Shown: positions 15,520-25,350 of the stretch, piece by piece | Numbering within the stretch: position 1 is the first letter of the stretch | Layout: each line of letters starts with the position of its first letter | Assembly: GCF_900098925.1 (NCBI RefSeq) | Contig: NZ_LT622360.1 | Span: 232,384-296,383 of the forward strand | DNA length: 64,000 nucleotides | Reading direction: 5' to 3' | From: Bacillus massiliglaciei | GTDB lineage: Bacteria > Bacillota > Bacilli > Bacillales > DSM-1321 | Notes under the pieces: model-generated | Seen by the model: only the letters and a program-made list of their open reading frames with translations | Told to the model about the DNA's origin: nothing | The model's database searches: none | Program-made: the position numbers and the translations under genes

Positions 15520-18500
15520 AGACAGCACGATCAAAACCATACTAGTTATCGGGTCTGGCCCAATTGTCATTGGCCAGGCCGCTGAATTTGATTACGCGGG
15601 CACACAGGCCTGCTTGGCATTAAAAGAAGAAGGATACAGAGTGATATTGGTCAATAATAATCCGGCGACCATTATGACAGATGACATGAATGCTGATGCC
15701 GTTTATTTTGAACCGCTGACAGTAGAGACTCTGGAGAAGATTATCGCCAAAGAAAAACCGGAGGGCCTTCTGGCAACATTGGGAGGCCAGACGGGACTGA
15801 ACCTTGCTTATCAATTAGAGGAACACGGCATTCTCGAAAAGTATAAGGTGAGACTCCTTGGCACACCGATTGATTCCATTAAAAAGGGTGAAGACAGGGA
15901 ACTTTTCAGGCAATTAATGTTTGAGATAAATGAGCCCGTTCCTGACAGTGAAATCATTCATACATTAGATGAGGCATTGGAATTCTCCAAAAAAATCGGC
16001 TTTCCGATCATTGTCCGCCCTGCATATACACTTGGCGGAACAGGCGGCGGCATTGCTGATAATGAGAAAACCTTCAAAGAACTGGTCAGGGGGGGACTGC
16101 AGGAAAGTCCGATAACACAGTGTCTTGTTGAAAGAAGCATTGCCGGATATAAGGAAGTGGAATATGAAGTAATGCGTGATGGGAATAACACCTGTATTAC
16201 GATTTGTAATATGGAAAATATTGACCCAGTCGGGATACATACAGGGGATTCCATAGTTGTAGCCCCGTCCCAGACGCTGTCAGATGACGAATTCCATATG
16301 CTCCGTTCTGCTTCCATTAAAATTATTTCTGCTTTAGGCATCATTGGGGGCTGTAATATTCAGTTTGCTCTTGATCCGGAAAGCAAACAATATTTCCTTA
16401 TTGAAGTGAATCCAAGGGTCAGCCGCTCGTCCGCCCTTGCTTCTAAAGCAACAGGATACCCAATTGCCAGAATTGCGGCGAAATTGGCTGTCGGCTACCA
16501 TTTATCGGAGCTGATCAATCCGGTAACACAGAGCACGTATGCAAGTTTTGAACCGGCCTTAGATTATGTTGCCGTTAAATTTCCTCGCTGGCCTTTTGAT
16601 AAATTTAAAACAGCAAACCGTAAGCTCGGAACCCAAATGAAGGCAACAGGTGAAGTAATGGCTTTGCACCAAAGTTTTGAAGGCGGTCTTCAGAAGGCTG
16701 TGGATTCACTAGAGCTGAAGACAGTCGGTTTAGAACTCAAGTCATTGAAAAATGCACCGGTTGAACTGCTGTGGGAGAAGCTGGGGCAAAAAGATGATGA
16801 GCGGATTTTCGTCATTTTCGAAATGCTGCGTCAAGGTGTAACGGTTAAAGAGATTCATGAAGCAACGAAAATGGATTATTTCTTTTTGAAGGCATTTGCT
16901 TCGCTCATTGACATGGAGAACGAAATTAAAGCCGCTTCATTAAAAACGGCAGCTGCCGCAGATATAAGGAGATTTAAGGAAAAAGGGTTCTCGGACCGCT
17001 ACTTGGCAAGTGTATGGGGAGTGGCAGAAGAAGAAGTCAGAGGTATGAGGAAGAACTTTGGAGTAACCGCGGTTTATAAAACTGTTGATACATGCGCGGC
17101 AGAATTTGAATCCCATACGAACTACCACTACTCTACTTATTTTGGGGAAAATGAACAAGTGAAGTCGGAGAAACGGAAAGTGCTGATGATTGGAAGCGGC
17201 CCGATTCGAATCGGTCAGGGAATTGAATTTGATTACTGCTCCGTGCATGGTGTATATGCCCTCCAGCAGGAAAATATCGAGACTATTATGATTAATAACA
17301 ATCCGGAAACAGTCAGTACAGACTTTGCTACTGCTGACCGTCTTTATTTTGAACCATTGACGTTGGAGTATGTATTAAATGTTATTGAAGCGGAAGGAAT
17401 TGATGATGTCATTGTCCAGTTTGGAGGACAGACGGCTATTAATCTGGCCAAAGGACTGGAAGAGTATGGGGTGCGTTTATTAGGAACTTCTTTTGATTTA
17501 CTGGACCAATTGGAGGATCGAGACCGTTTTTATCAATTGCTTCAAAGGCTTGATATTCCGCATGTCCCAGGTTCCATGGCAGCCAATAGCCAGCAGCTCA
17601 TCGAGGACGCAGAATCGATTGGTTTTCCTGTACTCCTTCGACCGTCCTATGTTATAGGAGGACAGGGAATGGAAATTATTCCAACGATGAAGAAACTTAT
17701 TTCCCGTGCAGAAAGCGGCGAGTTAGTTTTTCCCGTACTGATTGACTCCTATATTCCTGGAAAAGAGGCCGAAATTGACCTGATTGCTGATGGAAAGGAG
17801 ATTTTTGTTCCAATCATTGCAGAGCATATCGAAAAAGCGGGTGTCCATTCCGGTGACAGTATGGCAATGCTGCCTGCAAGATCACTGACAGCCGCTCATA
17901 AAGAAAAAATGACAGAGTATGCCGGTAAAATTGTGAAGGAACTGGGATACAAAGGGCTGATGAACATCCAGTATGTGATAGAAGATTCAAATGTATACGT
18001 CTTAGAGGTGAACCCGCGCGCAAGCAGAACAATTCCAATTATCAGTAAGGTGACGGGGGTACCGATGGTCCAGCTGGCGACTAAGATCTTGCTTGGAGGA
18101 CAGAATGTTCACCAGCTTGCCGGCAAAACAGGATTGAATGAGAATATTCCATACACGGTCATTAAATATCCAGTCTTTTCTACTTTTGCATTAAGCGGAC
18201 TCGATTCAAAAGTGGGACCGGAAATGAAATCAACTGGTGAAGGCATTGCAATCGCGGAAACGCTGGAGGAGGCTTTATCCAAAGTATATCTTCCTGCAAA
18301 CAAGAAAAAGGCCAGTGGAATTTATCAATCCGATTCGGTTGATCTGTCTCCTGAAACGGCGGCTAACATTAAGACAGCCGGGATGAAAGCTGAAAGCGGG
18401 GATTTTGCCCAATGGCTTGAGAATGGGGACTGTGCTGCTGTTTTGGCCTTTGGCTCATCGGAGCAGGACAGGGAATTGCGTCTGAAAGCAGCGAAATACA

Positions 18501-18625
18501 GGATTCTTGCTTTCACAGAAGAAGAAACCTTTCATGCATATCTTGAATCTAAAAAAAATGCGGAAACAGGAGTGGCTTCTTTGCAGGAGTGGCTTGTACC
18601 TTATTCAAAAGGAGTGTCAGTATGA
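15512..18625 (+). CDS. carB: carbamoyl-phosphate synthase large subunit, arginine-type
   Basis: A 1037-residue synthase with two homologous ATP-grasp halves (about 1-550 and 560-920), each opening with a nucleotide motif (IGSGPIVIGQAAEFDYAG and IGSGPIRIGQGIEFDYCS), and a short C-terminal regulatory region. It makes carbamoyl phosphate from bicarbonate, ATP and CarA-derived ammonia. ATG 15512 gives the family N-terminus MPKDSTIKTILV; an upstream in-frame ATG lies inside carA. Confidence 0.97.
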   Translation: MPKDSTIKTILVIGSGPIVIGQAAEFDYAGTQACLALKEEGYRVILVNNNPATIMTDDMNADAVYFEPLTVETLEKIIAKEKPEGLLATLGGQTGLNLAYQLEEHGILEKYKVRLLGTPIDSIKKGEDRELFRQLMFEINEPVPDSEIIHTLDEALEFSKKIGFPIIVRPAYTLGGTGGGIADNEKTFKELVRGGLQESPITQCLVERSIAGYKEVEYEVMRDGNNTCITICNMENIDPVGIHTGDSIVVAPSQTLSDDEFHMLRSASIKIISALGIIGGCNIQFALDPESKQYFLIEVNPRVSRSSALASKATGYPIARIAAKLAVGYHLSELINPVTQSTYASFEPALDYVAVKFPRWPFDKFKTANRKLGTQMKATGEVMALHQSFEGGLQKAVDSLELKTVGLELKSLKNAPVELLWEKLGQKDDERIFVIFEMLRQGVTVKEIHEATKMDYFFLKAFASLIDMENEIKAASLKTAAAADIRRFKEKGFSDRYLASVWGVAEEEVRGMRKNFGVTAVYKTVDTCAAEFESHTNYHYSTYFGENEQVKSEKRKVLMIGSGPIRIGQGIEFDYCSVHGVYALQQENIETIMINNNPETVSTDFATADRLYFEPLTLEYVLNVIEAEGIDDVIVQFGGQTAINLAKGLEEYGVRLLGTSFDLLDQLEDRDRFYQLLQRLDIPHVPGSMAANSQQLIEDAESIGFPVLLRPSYVIGGQGMEIIPTMKKLISRAESGELVFPVLIDSYIPGKEAEIDLIADGKEIFVPIIAEHIEKAGVHSGDSMAMLPARSLTAAHKEKMTEYAGKIVKELGYKGLMNIQYVIEDSNVYVLEVNPRASRTIPIISKVTGVPMVQLATKILLGGQNVHQLAGKTGLNENIPYTVIKYPVFSTFALSGLDSKVGPEMKSTGEGIAIAETLEEALSKVYLPANKKKASGIYQSDSVDLSPETAANIKTAGMKAESGDFAQWLENGDCAAVLAFGSSEQDRELRLKAAKYRILAFTEEETFHAYLESKKNAETGVASLQEWLVPYSKGVSV

Positions 18626-19581
18626 ACCAGCTAGCTGAAAAAACCAATCACAAAATTCTGAAGTCCAAAGATTTTATTTCATTGACAGATCTTTCCCCGC
18701 TGCAGCTGACTGAGCTTCTGCAGCTGGCTCAGACTATTAAAACAAAATGGAAAGCGGGTGAAGAATATACACCGCTCAAAGGTAAAACATTGGGAATGAT
18801 CTTCGAAAAATCTTCAACAAGAACCCGTGTTTCTTTTGAAGTCGGTATGCTTCAATTGGGCGGGCATGCTCTGTTTTTAAGCAGTAATGATATACAGCTG
18901 GGCCGCGGCGAGACTGTTTCAGATACGGCGAAGGTATTGTCGGAATTCGTGGACGGCATTATGATTCGCACATTTGAGCATCAGAAAATTTTAGAACTGG
19001 CTGAAGCTGCTTCTATTCCTGTTATCAATGGGCTTACAGACCTTGAACATCCTTGCCAGGCTATGGCGGACTTGCTGACGATTCTTGAAGTGAAAGGTAA
19101 GCTGAAGGGATTGAAAGTCAGTTATATTGGGGACGGAAACAATGTGGCCCATTCACTGATGACAGCCTGTGCATTAGCGGGTATGGAATTTTCCATTGGC
19201 TGTCCGGAAGGCTATTTGCCGAATGAAGAAATTATAGCTCATGCCAAAGAACCGGCATTAAAAACTGGAGGGAAAGTGGAAGTATATACGTCAGCGGCGG
19301 AAGCTATTCAGAATGCCGATGTTGTCTATGCTGATGTTTGGACTTCAATGGGCCAGGAACAGGAGAATGCTGAAAGACTTACAGCATTCAAAGATTTTCA
19401 GATCAATTCTGAATTGACAAATCAGGCGAAGGAAGATTTTATCTTCCTGCATTGCCTTCCTGCCCACAGAGGAGAAGAGGTAACAGCCGATGTGATAGAC
19501 GGTTCGCACTCTGCTGTGTTTCAGCAGGCGGGCAACAGGCTTCATGCACAAAAAGCAATTTTAACCGATTTACTGTCTTAA
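18622..19581 (+). CDS. argF: ornithine carbamoyltransferase
   Basis: A 319-residue enzyme forming citrulline from ornithine and carbamoyl phosphate. The carbamoyl-phosphate loop SSTRTR, the HPCQ motif and the ornithine-site HCLPAHRGEE are all present. ATG 18622 overlaps the carB TGA by 3 bases and follows AAAGGAG. It closes the arg operon; argG/argH are not in the window. Confidence 0.97.
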   Translation: MNQLAEKTNHKILKSKDFISLTDLSPLQLTELLQLAQTIKTKWKAGEEYTPLKGKTLGMIFEKSSTRTRVSFEVGMLQLGGHALFLSSNDIQLGRGETVSDTAKVLSEFVDGIMIRTFEHQKILELAEAASIPVINGLTDLEHPCQAMADLLTILEVKGKLKGLKVSYIGDGNNVAHSLMTACALAGMEFSIGCPEGYLPNEEIIAHAKEPALKTGGKVEVYTSAAEAIQNADVVYADVWTSMGQEQENAERLTAFKDFQINSELTNQAKEDFIFLHCLPAHRGEEVTADVIDGSHSAVFQQAGNRLHAQKAILTDLLS

Positions 19582-19586
19582 TCTGC

Positions 19587-19628
19587 AAAAGGATCCGGAA
19601 CGAAGACGTTCGTTTCGGATCCTTTTTT
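19587..19628 (+). terminator. terminator of the arginine operon
   Basis: AAAAGGATCCG and CGGATCCTTTT outer arms with an inner AACGAAGACGTT segment, then a T run; very strong. Confidence 0.92.
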
Positions 19629-19711
19629 TGAAGGAGAAAGGTAAATATATTCAGACATGTTCCGCACTCTTCCGGAAATACTATGAAAGCAGCCGGAAGG
19701 AGGAATCTTTT

Positions 19712-19891
19712 TTGGGTCAGAGCAGACAGTTCCATGCAGGACAAAAGGCGCCGAATAATGGGATTTATGTAGAAATTGGAGAAACCGGGAGCATGGTTGC
19801 CGAGCCGAAGCAGGTCAAGCTGAGTGCAGGAGACACTTTTCCGGAGAATTCCAATCATAACCGGCTTTGGACATACAAAAGAAAACCGTAA
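19712..19891 (+). CDS. yjzC: YjzC family small protein
   Basis: A 59-residue protein beginning MGQSRQFHAGQKAPNNGIYV, recognised as YjzC, which follows argF in B. subtilis too. Function is unknown. Start TTG 19712 is supported by AAGGAGG with a 7-base gap; the longer frame upstream runs into the arg terminator. A terminator follows. Confidence 0.9.
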   Translation: MGQSRQFHAGQKAPNNGIYVEIGETGSMVAEPKQVKLSAGDTFPENSNHNRLWTYKRKP

Positions 19892-19895
19892 TAAG

Positions 19896-19933
19896 ATAAA
19901 ACAGCGCGGAACTGTAGTTTCCCGCTGTTTTAT
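19896..19933 (+). terminator. terminator of yjzC
   Basis: ATAAAACAGCG and CGCTGTTTTAT arms with inner GGAAACTAC pairing; T-rich tail. Confidence 0.8.
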
Positions 19934-20011
19934 TTAGTATGGAGTTTTAAAAAACAGATAGGGTAATACAGATAATAGGAAATTCAGAAGAAATCAAATG
20001 GAGTAAAATTC

Positions 20012-20039
20012 TTTACATAATTGGAAGAGGACGTATAAT
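20012..20039 (+). promoter_or_regulatory. SigA promoter of clpB
   Basis: TTTACA (20012-20017), 16-base spacer, perfect TATAAT (20034-20039). Confidence 0.8.
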
Positions 20040-20049
20040 AAAGATAAAA

Positions 20050-20066
20050 GGTCAAAAAAGGTCAAA
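20050..20066 (+). promoter_or_regulatory. CtsR operator of clpB
   Basis: GGTCAAAAAAGGTCAAA is an exact match to the CtsR heptad direct repeat (A/GGTCAAA-NAN-A/GGTCAAA). It lies about 10 bases after the -10 box, covering the transcription start, so CtsR would repress clpB until heat or thiol stress. Confidence 0.92.
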
Positions 20067-20086
20067 GGGAGGCGCAAACGTTTTTC

Positions 20087-22675
20087 ATGGATGTTAATAA
20101 AATGACGGAAAAGACGCGGCTTGCATTGTTCGAAGCGCAAAAGCTTGCAGCCGAACATAAGAACCCGGAAGTAAATGAATGGCATTTGCTTATGGTTCTG
20201 ATGAAACAGGAGGACAGCCTTTTATTGCGGATTTTATCAGAATCAGGACAGCCTGTATCCCTATTTATAGCTGAATTAGATAAACAGCTGAACCAGCTGC
20301 CGGAAGTGGCAGGAAATGATGTCCAGGTCTACTTGTCCTCTTCACTGCAGAAAATCCTGACTGCAGCCGAACGGCAGATGCTGGAATGGGAGGATGAGTA
20401 TCTTTCCGCAGAGCATGTATTACTCGCGATTTTGCAGCAGTCAAATGAGAAGCTGCAGAAACTTTTCGCATTGTATGACATAGATGAAGCTAAAGCGAAA
20501 CAAATCATAGAAGGAATCAGAGGGGGACAGAAGGTGACTAGTCCAAATCCGGAAAATACGTATGAAGTACTAAAAAAATATGGAAGGGACCTGGTGGAAG
20601 AGGTTAAATCAGGGAAGATTGATCCGGTCATCGGCCGTGACGCTGAAATACGGAATGTGATCCGGATTTTATCCAGGAAGACCAAAAACAATCCAGTGCT
20701 GATCGGAGAACCAGGCGTCGGAAAAACAGCCATTGTGGAAGGATTGGCACAGCGGATTGTCCGCAAGGATGTACCTGAAGGATTAAAAGATAAAAGTGTT
20801 TTTTCACTTGATATGAGCTCTCTTGTTGCGGGCGCCAAGTTTCGAGGGGAATTCGAAGAACGGCTGAAAGCAGTCCTGCTGGAAATCAAGAAAAGTGAGG
20901 GAAGAATCCTGCTGTTCATCGATGAGCTTCACACCATTGTGGGGGCTGGCCGCACGGACGGTGCATTAGACGCCGGCAATATGTTAAAGCCAATGCTTGC
21001 CAGAGGGGAGCTTCATTGTATAGGTGCGACGACACTGGATGAATACAGGCAGTATATTGAGAAAGATCCTGCACTTGAAAGAAGATTCCAGCAGGTTCTT
21101 GTCTCCGAACCCGATGTGGAAGATACTGTTTCCATTCTCCGGGGCCTGAAGGAACGGTTCGAAGTCCATCATGGGGTTAGGATTCATGACAGGGCTTTAG
21201 TGGCAGCATCTGTTCTGTCCAATCGGTATATTACGGAAAGGTTTCTGCCGGACAAGGCGATTGACCTTGTGGATGAGGCGTGTGCAATGGTCCGGATGGA
21301 GATTGATTCGATGCCAGCTGAACTGGATGAAATTACGAGAAAGGTCATGCAGCTTGAAATAGAGGAGGCAGCCCTCAGAAACGAAGAAGACGCTCAGAGT
21401 AAAGCAAGGCTTGAGGTTTTGCGGAATGAATTGGCCGAGCTGCGGGACAAGGCTGACAGGATGACAGCTGAATGGCAGATGGAGAAGGCTTCCCTGGAAA
21501 AAGTACAGGAGATGAGGGAGCAGCTTGAACGTCTCAGAAGAGAATTGGAACAAGCTGAAAACGACTATGACTTAAATAAAGCAGCAGAGCTTCGCCACGG
21601 CAGAATTCCTCAGCTTGAAAAAGACTTGGCCGAAGCGGAGGAAAAGGCGGAAAAGGACAAACAGGAGTCCAGATTGCTTAGAGAGGAAGTAACCGAAGAA
21701 GAAATCGCGGGCATTGTAGCTAGGTGGACAGGAATCCCGGTCAGCAAGCTGGTGGAAGGAGAAAGGGAGAAGCTTCTCCGTCTCCCGCATATTCTCCACG
21801 AAAGGGTAGTTGGACAGGAAGAGGCCGTAGAGCTCGTATCGGATGCTGTATTAAGAGCCCGTGCCGGAATTCAGGACCCTGGGCGTCCAATTGGATCTTT
21901 CATCTTCCTGGGACCGACCGGCGTCGGAAAGACAGAACTGGTTAAGGCACTGGCAGAAACACTGTTTGACACAGAGGAGCACATGATCCGTATTGATATG
22001 TCGGAATATATGGAGAAGCACAGTGTATCCAGACTGGTAGGAGCGCCTCCAGGCTATGTTGGATACGAAGAAGGCGGACAGCTGACAGAAGCCATTCGGC
22101 GAAACCCGTATTCGGTGGTATTGCTGGATGAAATCGAGAAGGCCCACCCGGATGTGTTTAATATTCTGCTTCAAATGCTCGATGACGGCCGGATAACGGA
22201 TGCCCAGGGAAGAACGGTTAACTGTAAAAATACAGTCATCATTATGACATCTAATATTGGTTCACAGCATCTTCTTCAGGCGGAGACAAAGAATGGTATT
22301 ATAGAGGATGACATCAAGGATCGTGTATTCAGTGAGCTTCGGGGGCATTTTCGTCCAGAATTTTTAAACAGGGTCGATGATATCATTCTGTTTAAGCCGC
22401 TGACTCAAAATGAAGTAATCCAGATTGTTGAGAAAATGGCAGAACAGCTGCAGAACAGGCTCGCAGACCAGAACATTAAGCTGGAATTAACCGATGCAGC
22501 TAAAACATTTATCGCAGAAGAAGGGTATGATCCAGTGTACGGAGCCAGGCCATTAAAGCGATTCATGCAAAAACATCTGGAAACAAAAATTGCCCGTGAA
22601 ATCATCAGCGGCAATATCCCTGAAACCAGGACTATTGAAGTGGATTACGCAGGTGGATCATTAATTTTTCATTAA
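20087..22675 (+). CDS. clpB: ATP-dependent disaggregase ClpB
   Basis: An 862-residue class-I AAA+ chaperone that, with DnaK, pulls proteins out of aggregates. It has the N-terminal double Clp repeat (about 1-145), first AAA domain with Walker [10 protein letters not shown], the long coiled-coil middle domain (about 400-520) that distinguishes ClpB from ClpC, the second AAA domain with GPTGVGKTE, and the C-terminal small domain. No ClpP-binding tripeptide was noted. The Shine-Dalgarno GGGAGG is 14 bases before ATG, rather far. B. subtilis lacks clpB at this locus. Confidence 0.95.
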   Translation: MDVNKMTEKTRLALFEAQKLAAEHKNPEVNEWHLLMVLMKQEDSLLLRILSESGQPVSLFIAELDKQLNQLPEVAGNDVQVYLSSSLQKILTAAERQMLEWEDEYLSAEHVLLAILQQSNEKLQKLFALYDIDEAKAKQIIEGIRGGQKVTSPNPENTYEVLKKYGRDLVEEVKSGKIDPVIGRDAEIRNVIRILSRKTKNNPVLIGEPGVGKTAIVEGLAQRIVRKDVPEGLKDKSVFSLDMSSLVAGAKFRGEFEERLKAVLLEIKKSEGRILLFIDELHTIVGAGRTDGALDAGNMLKPMLARGELHCIGATTLDEYRQYIEKDPALERRFQQVLVSEPDVEDTVSILRGLKERFEVHHGVRIHDRALVAASVLSNRYITERFLPDKAIDLVDEACAMVRMEIDSMPAELDEITRKVMQLEIEEAALRNEEDAQSKARLEVLRNELAELRDKADRMTAEWQMEKASLEKVQEMREQLERLRRELEQAENDYDLNKAAELRHGRIPQLEKDLAEAEEKAEKDKQESRLLREEVTEEEIAGIVARWTGIPVSKLVEGEREKLLRLPHILHERVVGQEEAVELVSDAVLRARAGIQDPGRPIGSFIFLGPTGVGKTELVKALAETLFDTEEHMIRIDMSEYMEKHSVSRLVGAPPGYVGYEEGGQLTEAIRRNPYSVVLLDEIEKAHPDVFNILLQMLDDGRITDAQGRTVNCKNTVIIMTSNIGSQHLLQAETKNGIIEDDIKDRVFSELRGHFRPEFLNRVDDIILFKPLTQNEVIQIVEKMAEQLQNRLADQNIKLELTDAAKTFIAEEGYDPVYGARPLKRFMQKHLETKIAREIISGNIPETRTIEVDYAGGSLIFH

Positions 22676-22705
22676 AGGTTTGCCTGTGTAAAAGCGGGAT
22701 AAAAC

Positions 22706-22738
22706 AAAAAGGACATCCATTTAAGGGGATGTCCTTTT
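22706..22738. terminator. bidirectional terminator between clpB and yjzD
   Basis: AAAAAGGACATCC and GGATGTCCTTTT arms serve both converging genes. Confidence 0.9.
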
Positions 22739-22744
22739 GACTTC

Positions 22745-22936
22745 TTAATGATGGTGTGCATCTTGAGAAGGAGCTTTAGGAAGGATGGCAGGGATAATCA
22801 ATACAAGCACTGTTACAGCAATCCCAAGAATCGTTCCTTGTGTAAAACTATACGAAGATCCGCTCATTGAAGCCACTACATATACCATCATATGCATTAA
22901 TAAAAATGTCCAGAAAAATGTTAAGACATAACGCAT
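22745..22936 (-). CDS. yjzD: YjzD family membrane protein (DUF2929)
   Basis: A 63-residue protein with two transmembrane helices (about 3-22 and 33-52) and a C-terminal tail ending DAHHH. The opening MRYVLTFFWTFLLMHMMVYV is that of YjzD/DUF2929. Function unknown. ATG 22936 is chosen because GAGGTG lies 6 bases upstream. It is convergent with clpB. Confidence 0.85.
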   Translation of the reverse strand: MRYVLTFFWTFLLMHMMVYVVASMSGSSYSFTQGTILGIAVTVLVLIIPAILPKAPSQDAHHH

Positions 22937-23206
22937 GAATTTCACCTCATTCCAGTTCAATCTTTTTTATCTTAACATAATTAATATACAGATAAAAAGC
23001 ATTTTTAATAAGCGAGGTCAAAACTTACTGAAAGCCTATTAAAACGCCTCAGAAAATGGGATAATAAGAGGAAATTAATCTTCAAATACTAGCAGTCTCT
23101 TTTAAATCTTATTTTTCTAATGCAGAAATTAGGCATAGCCCCATTCGTCTTACCTTGTTGCAACATACATTATTGGAGGTAATTTTCCTTAAAGGAGTTA
23201 AAGCAG

Positions 23207-23932
23207 ATGGAACAGCGAACCTTTCAAATCGATGAACAATGGAGTGCCATTTATTATCCTGAACAGCCAAGCGGCTTTTCTGTAATGGTAATTGGCGATC
23301 GCGGCCATTTTGTCGGAAAAGATACCAGCTTTTGGCTCCAGAACCCTGGGAGGTTACGTATCATAGAACATTTGAAAGGCTATGGCTACACATTATTTAC
23401 TTCAAATTACGGAGCGAACTGGGGAAGCCCAAAGGCTGTTGAGTTAGCAGAGAAACTATATATCTATTTTATGAAAAATGAGATCTCTAATCAAAGGTTC
23501 CATATTTTAGCTGAAGGAACGGGAGCTCTTACCGCTCTAAAGCTGGCAGAGGAACTTGGAGATCAAGTCAGGTCCATTGTCTTTGTAAACCCTTGCCTGT
23601 CTTTAAAGGAGCAGCTGAATAAAGAGAAAAACAACAAATTTTTTTATGAAAAATGGCTGGAAGAAGTAGCGCTCGAATATGGAATGGAATCAAAAGAGTG
23701 CGAGAAATTTATTATAGAGTCAAAGAAAATGCCGGATATCCCAAAGGAAATTCCAGTGAAAATCATTCACATCCTCGGCAGTCTGCGGGACAATCAATCT
23801 TCGTTTTACCGAAAGCTTCAGCAAAAGCTAGGCAGCAGTTCATTACATTTATCTTATTTACTTCCTGAAAAACGATATAAAATTCCATATCTGATTAATA
23901 AGTTTTTTAAAGAACATGAAAAACCGCTGTAG
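23207..23932 (+). CDS. yjaU: alpha/beta-hydrolase-like protein YjaU
   Basis: A 241-residue protein with an alpha/beta hydrolase-like layout. The position of the nucleophile elbow reads LAEGTGAL, with no serine, and no convincing acid or histidine was found, so it may be non-catalytic. It precedes yjaV and comZ, matching yjaU in B. subtilis. Start ATG 23207 follows AAAGGAG. Function is unknown; assignment rests mainly on synteny. Confidence 0.7.
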   Translation: MEQRTFQIDEQWSAIYYPEQPSGFSVMVIGDRGHFVGKDTSFWLQNPGRLRIIEHLKGYGYTLFTSNYGANWGSPKAVELAEKLYIYFMKNEISNQRFHILAEGTGALTALKLAEELGDQVRSIVFVNPCLSLKEQLNKEKNNKFFYEKWLEEVALEYGMESKECEKFIIESKKMPDIPKEIPVKIIHILGSLRDNQSSFYRKLQQKLGSSSLHLSYLLPEKRYKIPYLINKFFKEHEKPL

Positions 23933-23942
23933 ATAGTCATCT

Positions 23943-24017
23943 CTCCTTCGGTTCTGCATACTATACAGCAAAGCGCCATTCTTTTTTATAAAGAATAGCT
24001 GTACTGAACCGGAGGAG
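23943..24017 (+). promoter_or_regulatory. long hairpin covering the yjaV ribosome binding site
   Basis: The 12-base arm 23943-23954 pairs fully (one G-U) with 24006-24017, which contains the GGAGGAG Shine-Dalgarno of yjaV. Inside lie TACAGC/GCTGTA (23964-23969 with 23998-24003) and ATTCTTT/AAAGAAT (23978-23984 with 23990-23996). The whole yjaU-yjaV gap folds as one nested stem. No T tail follows, so this is not a terminator. Confidence 0.7.
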
Positions 24018-24023
24018 GAAAAG

Positions 24024-24830
24024 ATGCATACTTCAATCGTGATGGGATCATATTCTTTCATCGGTTACTATGTGACCAAGCATTTGCTTGAAAGAGGAGA
24101 AGCGGTAATTGGATTGGACTGGGATGAATGCCAAGATTCTTTCAAAGAAGAAAAAGAGCTTGAAATTGGACGCAACAGTAATTTTTCGTATGTTTCCAAA
24201 AAGGAAATGTCCGGGTGTCTTCAGAATTTCAACGGGGACATTTATATATCAGGATATGAGCTGTATCACTCAGGCAGTGAGAGCGAAGCTCATGAAAAGA
24301 TAATGCAGATTGAGGAGATAATAGAAGAAACGGGAAAGCAATGCCCTATTATCATGATTCTGCCTGCGTGGACAGAAAGAATGAACTACATAGACAAATT
24401 TCCTTTTTGGGGGAACCGGGATCGGAAGATAATTTTTCTGCCGACTGTTTATGGACCTTGGCAGCCGGAATACATGAGTTTTCAGGCGGCTATTTCAGGG
24501 AAAACGAATCAGGAAGTGACAGAGATTTTATCGAAGGAATATTGCCGGGAAGCTCTGTATATTGAAGATATTATGTGTGAATTTGCCGAACTGCTTAAGA
24601 CAGAGGCTAAAGTGATATATGTTTCGGGGAAACAGGAGAACAGCTGGAGAGAATGCGCAAAACTTGTAATGGAAGAAGCCGTGTATTCCAATCTTATCAA
24701 CAGATCTGATGCAGGAATATCGGGGCAAGCCCATTTCTGTCTGAAATCGTCTACTACTCCCCGGGAAGGAATTGATCGGCAAACCGAGCATTACCATAAA
24801 ATCCAACAAATATTGAAGTGGAAGCAATAA
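24024..24830 (+). CDS. yjaV: NAD-dependent epimerase-like protein YjaV
   Basis: A 268-residue protein resembling extended short-chain dehydrogenases/epimerases: the N-terminus SIVMGSYSFIGYYVTKHLLE is a degenerate Rossmann motif (usual GxxGxxG weakened), and FLPTVYGPWQPE is a typical epimerase segment. The YxxxK catalytic pair is not evident, so it may be inactive. It follows yjaU by 91 bases, with its ribosome site buried in a hairpin. Confidence 0.72.
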   Translation: MHTSIVMGSYSFIGYYVTKHLLERGEAVIGLDWDECQDSFKEEKELEIGRNSNFSYVSKKEMSGCLQNFNGDIYISGYELYHSGSESEAHEKIMQIEEIIEETGKQCPIIMILPAWTERMNYIDKFPFWGNRDRKIIFLPTVYGPWQPEYMSFQAAISGKTNQEVTEILSKEYCREALYIEDIMCEFAELLKTEAKVIYVSGKQENSWRECAKLVMEEAVYSNLINRSDAGISGQAHFCLKSSTTPREGIDRQTEHYHKIQQILKWKQ

Positions 24831-24921
24831 ATCTGCTCACTTAAGTGCTTTTCTGAAACAGGATTCTTTACGGATGAGCCGGCTGGAATTATGATAGGGA
24901 GGACATAAACCTATTAGAGGG

Positions 24922-24963
24922 ATGTCAGTCATGATAAAGAAAGATGAGGAGGATAAAAAATGA
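24922..24963 (+). CDS. possible 13-codon leader peptide coupled to comZ
   Basis: ATG 24922 opens a frame MSVMIKKDEEDKK whose TGA (24961-24963) overlaps the comZ ATG (24960-24962) as ATGA. TAGAGGG lies close upstream and there is a second in-frame ATG at 24931. It also contains the GAGGAGG ribosome site of comZ. Either a coupling leader or chance. Confidence 0.4.
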   Translation: MSVMIKKDEEDKK

Positions 24964-25142
24964 GTGAAGACAAAACACTGGAATTCATGGGAATTGCGAT
25001 GAAATATTTCCCTGAAGCGAAAGAGAAATTAGAAGCGGCGGGAATTCCATTTTCAATGGAAATGGCTGAACCATTTATGGATTTATTTAAAAAAGTCATG
25101 CAGGAAGCTTATGAGCTTGGGAAAAAGGATGCAGGCCAATAA
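24960..25142 (+). CDS. comZ: ComZ, negative regulator of the comG operon
   Basis: A 60-residue protein, MSEDKTLEFMGIAMKYFPEAKEKLEAAGIPFSMEM..., which is ComZ at normal length. In B. subtilis it lowers transcription of the comG DNA-uptake operon and is cotranscribed with med. Here no med gene lies before it; only 129 bases separate it from yjaV. GAGGAGG is 7 bases before the ATG. Confidence 0.93.
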   Translation: MSEDKTLEFMGIAMKYFPEAKEKLEAAGIPFSMEMAEPFMDLFKKVMQEAYELGKKDAGQ

Positions 25143-25150
25143 AGGATAAT

Positions 25151-25179
25151 GGCGGCTGCCGTGATATGGCAGCCTTTCT
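25151..25179 (+). terminator. terminator of comZ
   Basis: GGCTGCC and GGCAGCC arms with a TTTCTT tail. Confidence 0.75.
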
Positions 25180-25276
25180 TGCGGGCATATGATTCAAGGA
25201 TGCCTGGTTTACATAAGCGGTGCAAATCGCTGCATTATATTTTACCTATTGCATGATGGCTGGTTTTTATATAAAA

Positions 25277-25293
25277 TTAGTACCAGGTAATAA
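25277..25293 (+). promoter_or_regulatory. FapR operator of fabH-fabF
   Basis: TTAGTACCAGGTAATAA closely matches the FapR palindrome (TTAGTACC-core-ACTAA). FapR is released by malonyl-CoA, so fabHF rises when fatty-acid precursor is abundant. It lies 57 bases before fabH. Confidence 0.85.
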
Positions 25294-25350
25294 TATTTGA
25301 TATCAAATCTAAATCATAATAGTTCATAAATAGATTAAGGGGTTGGGAGA

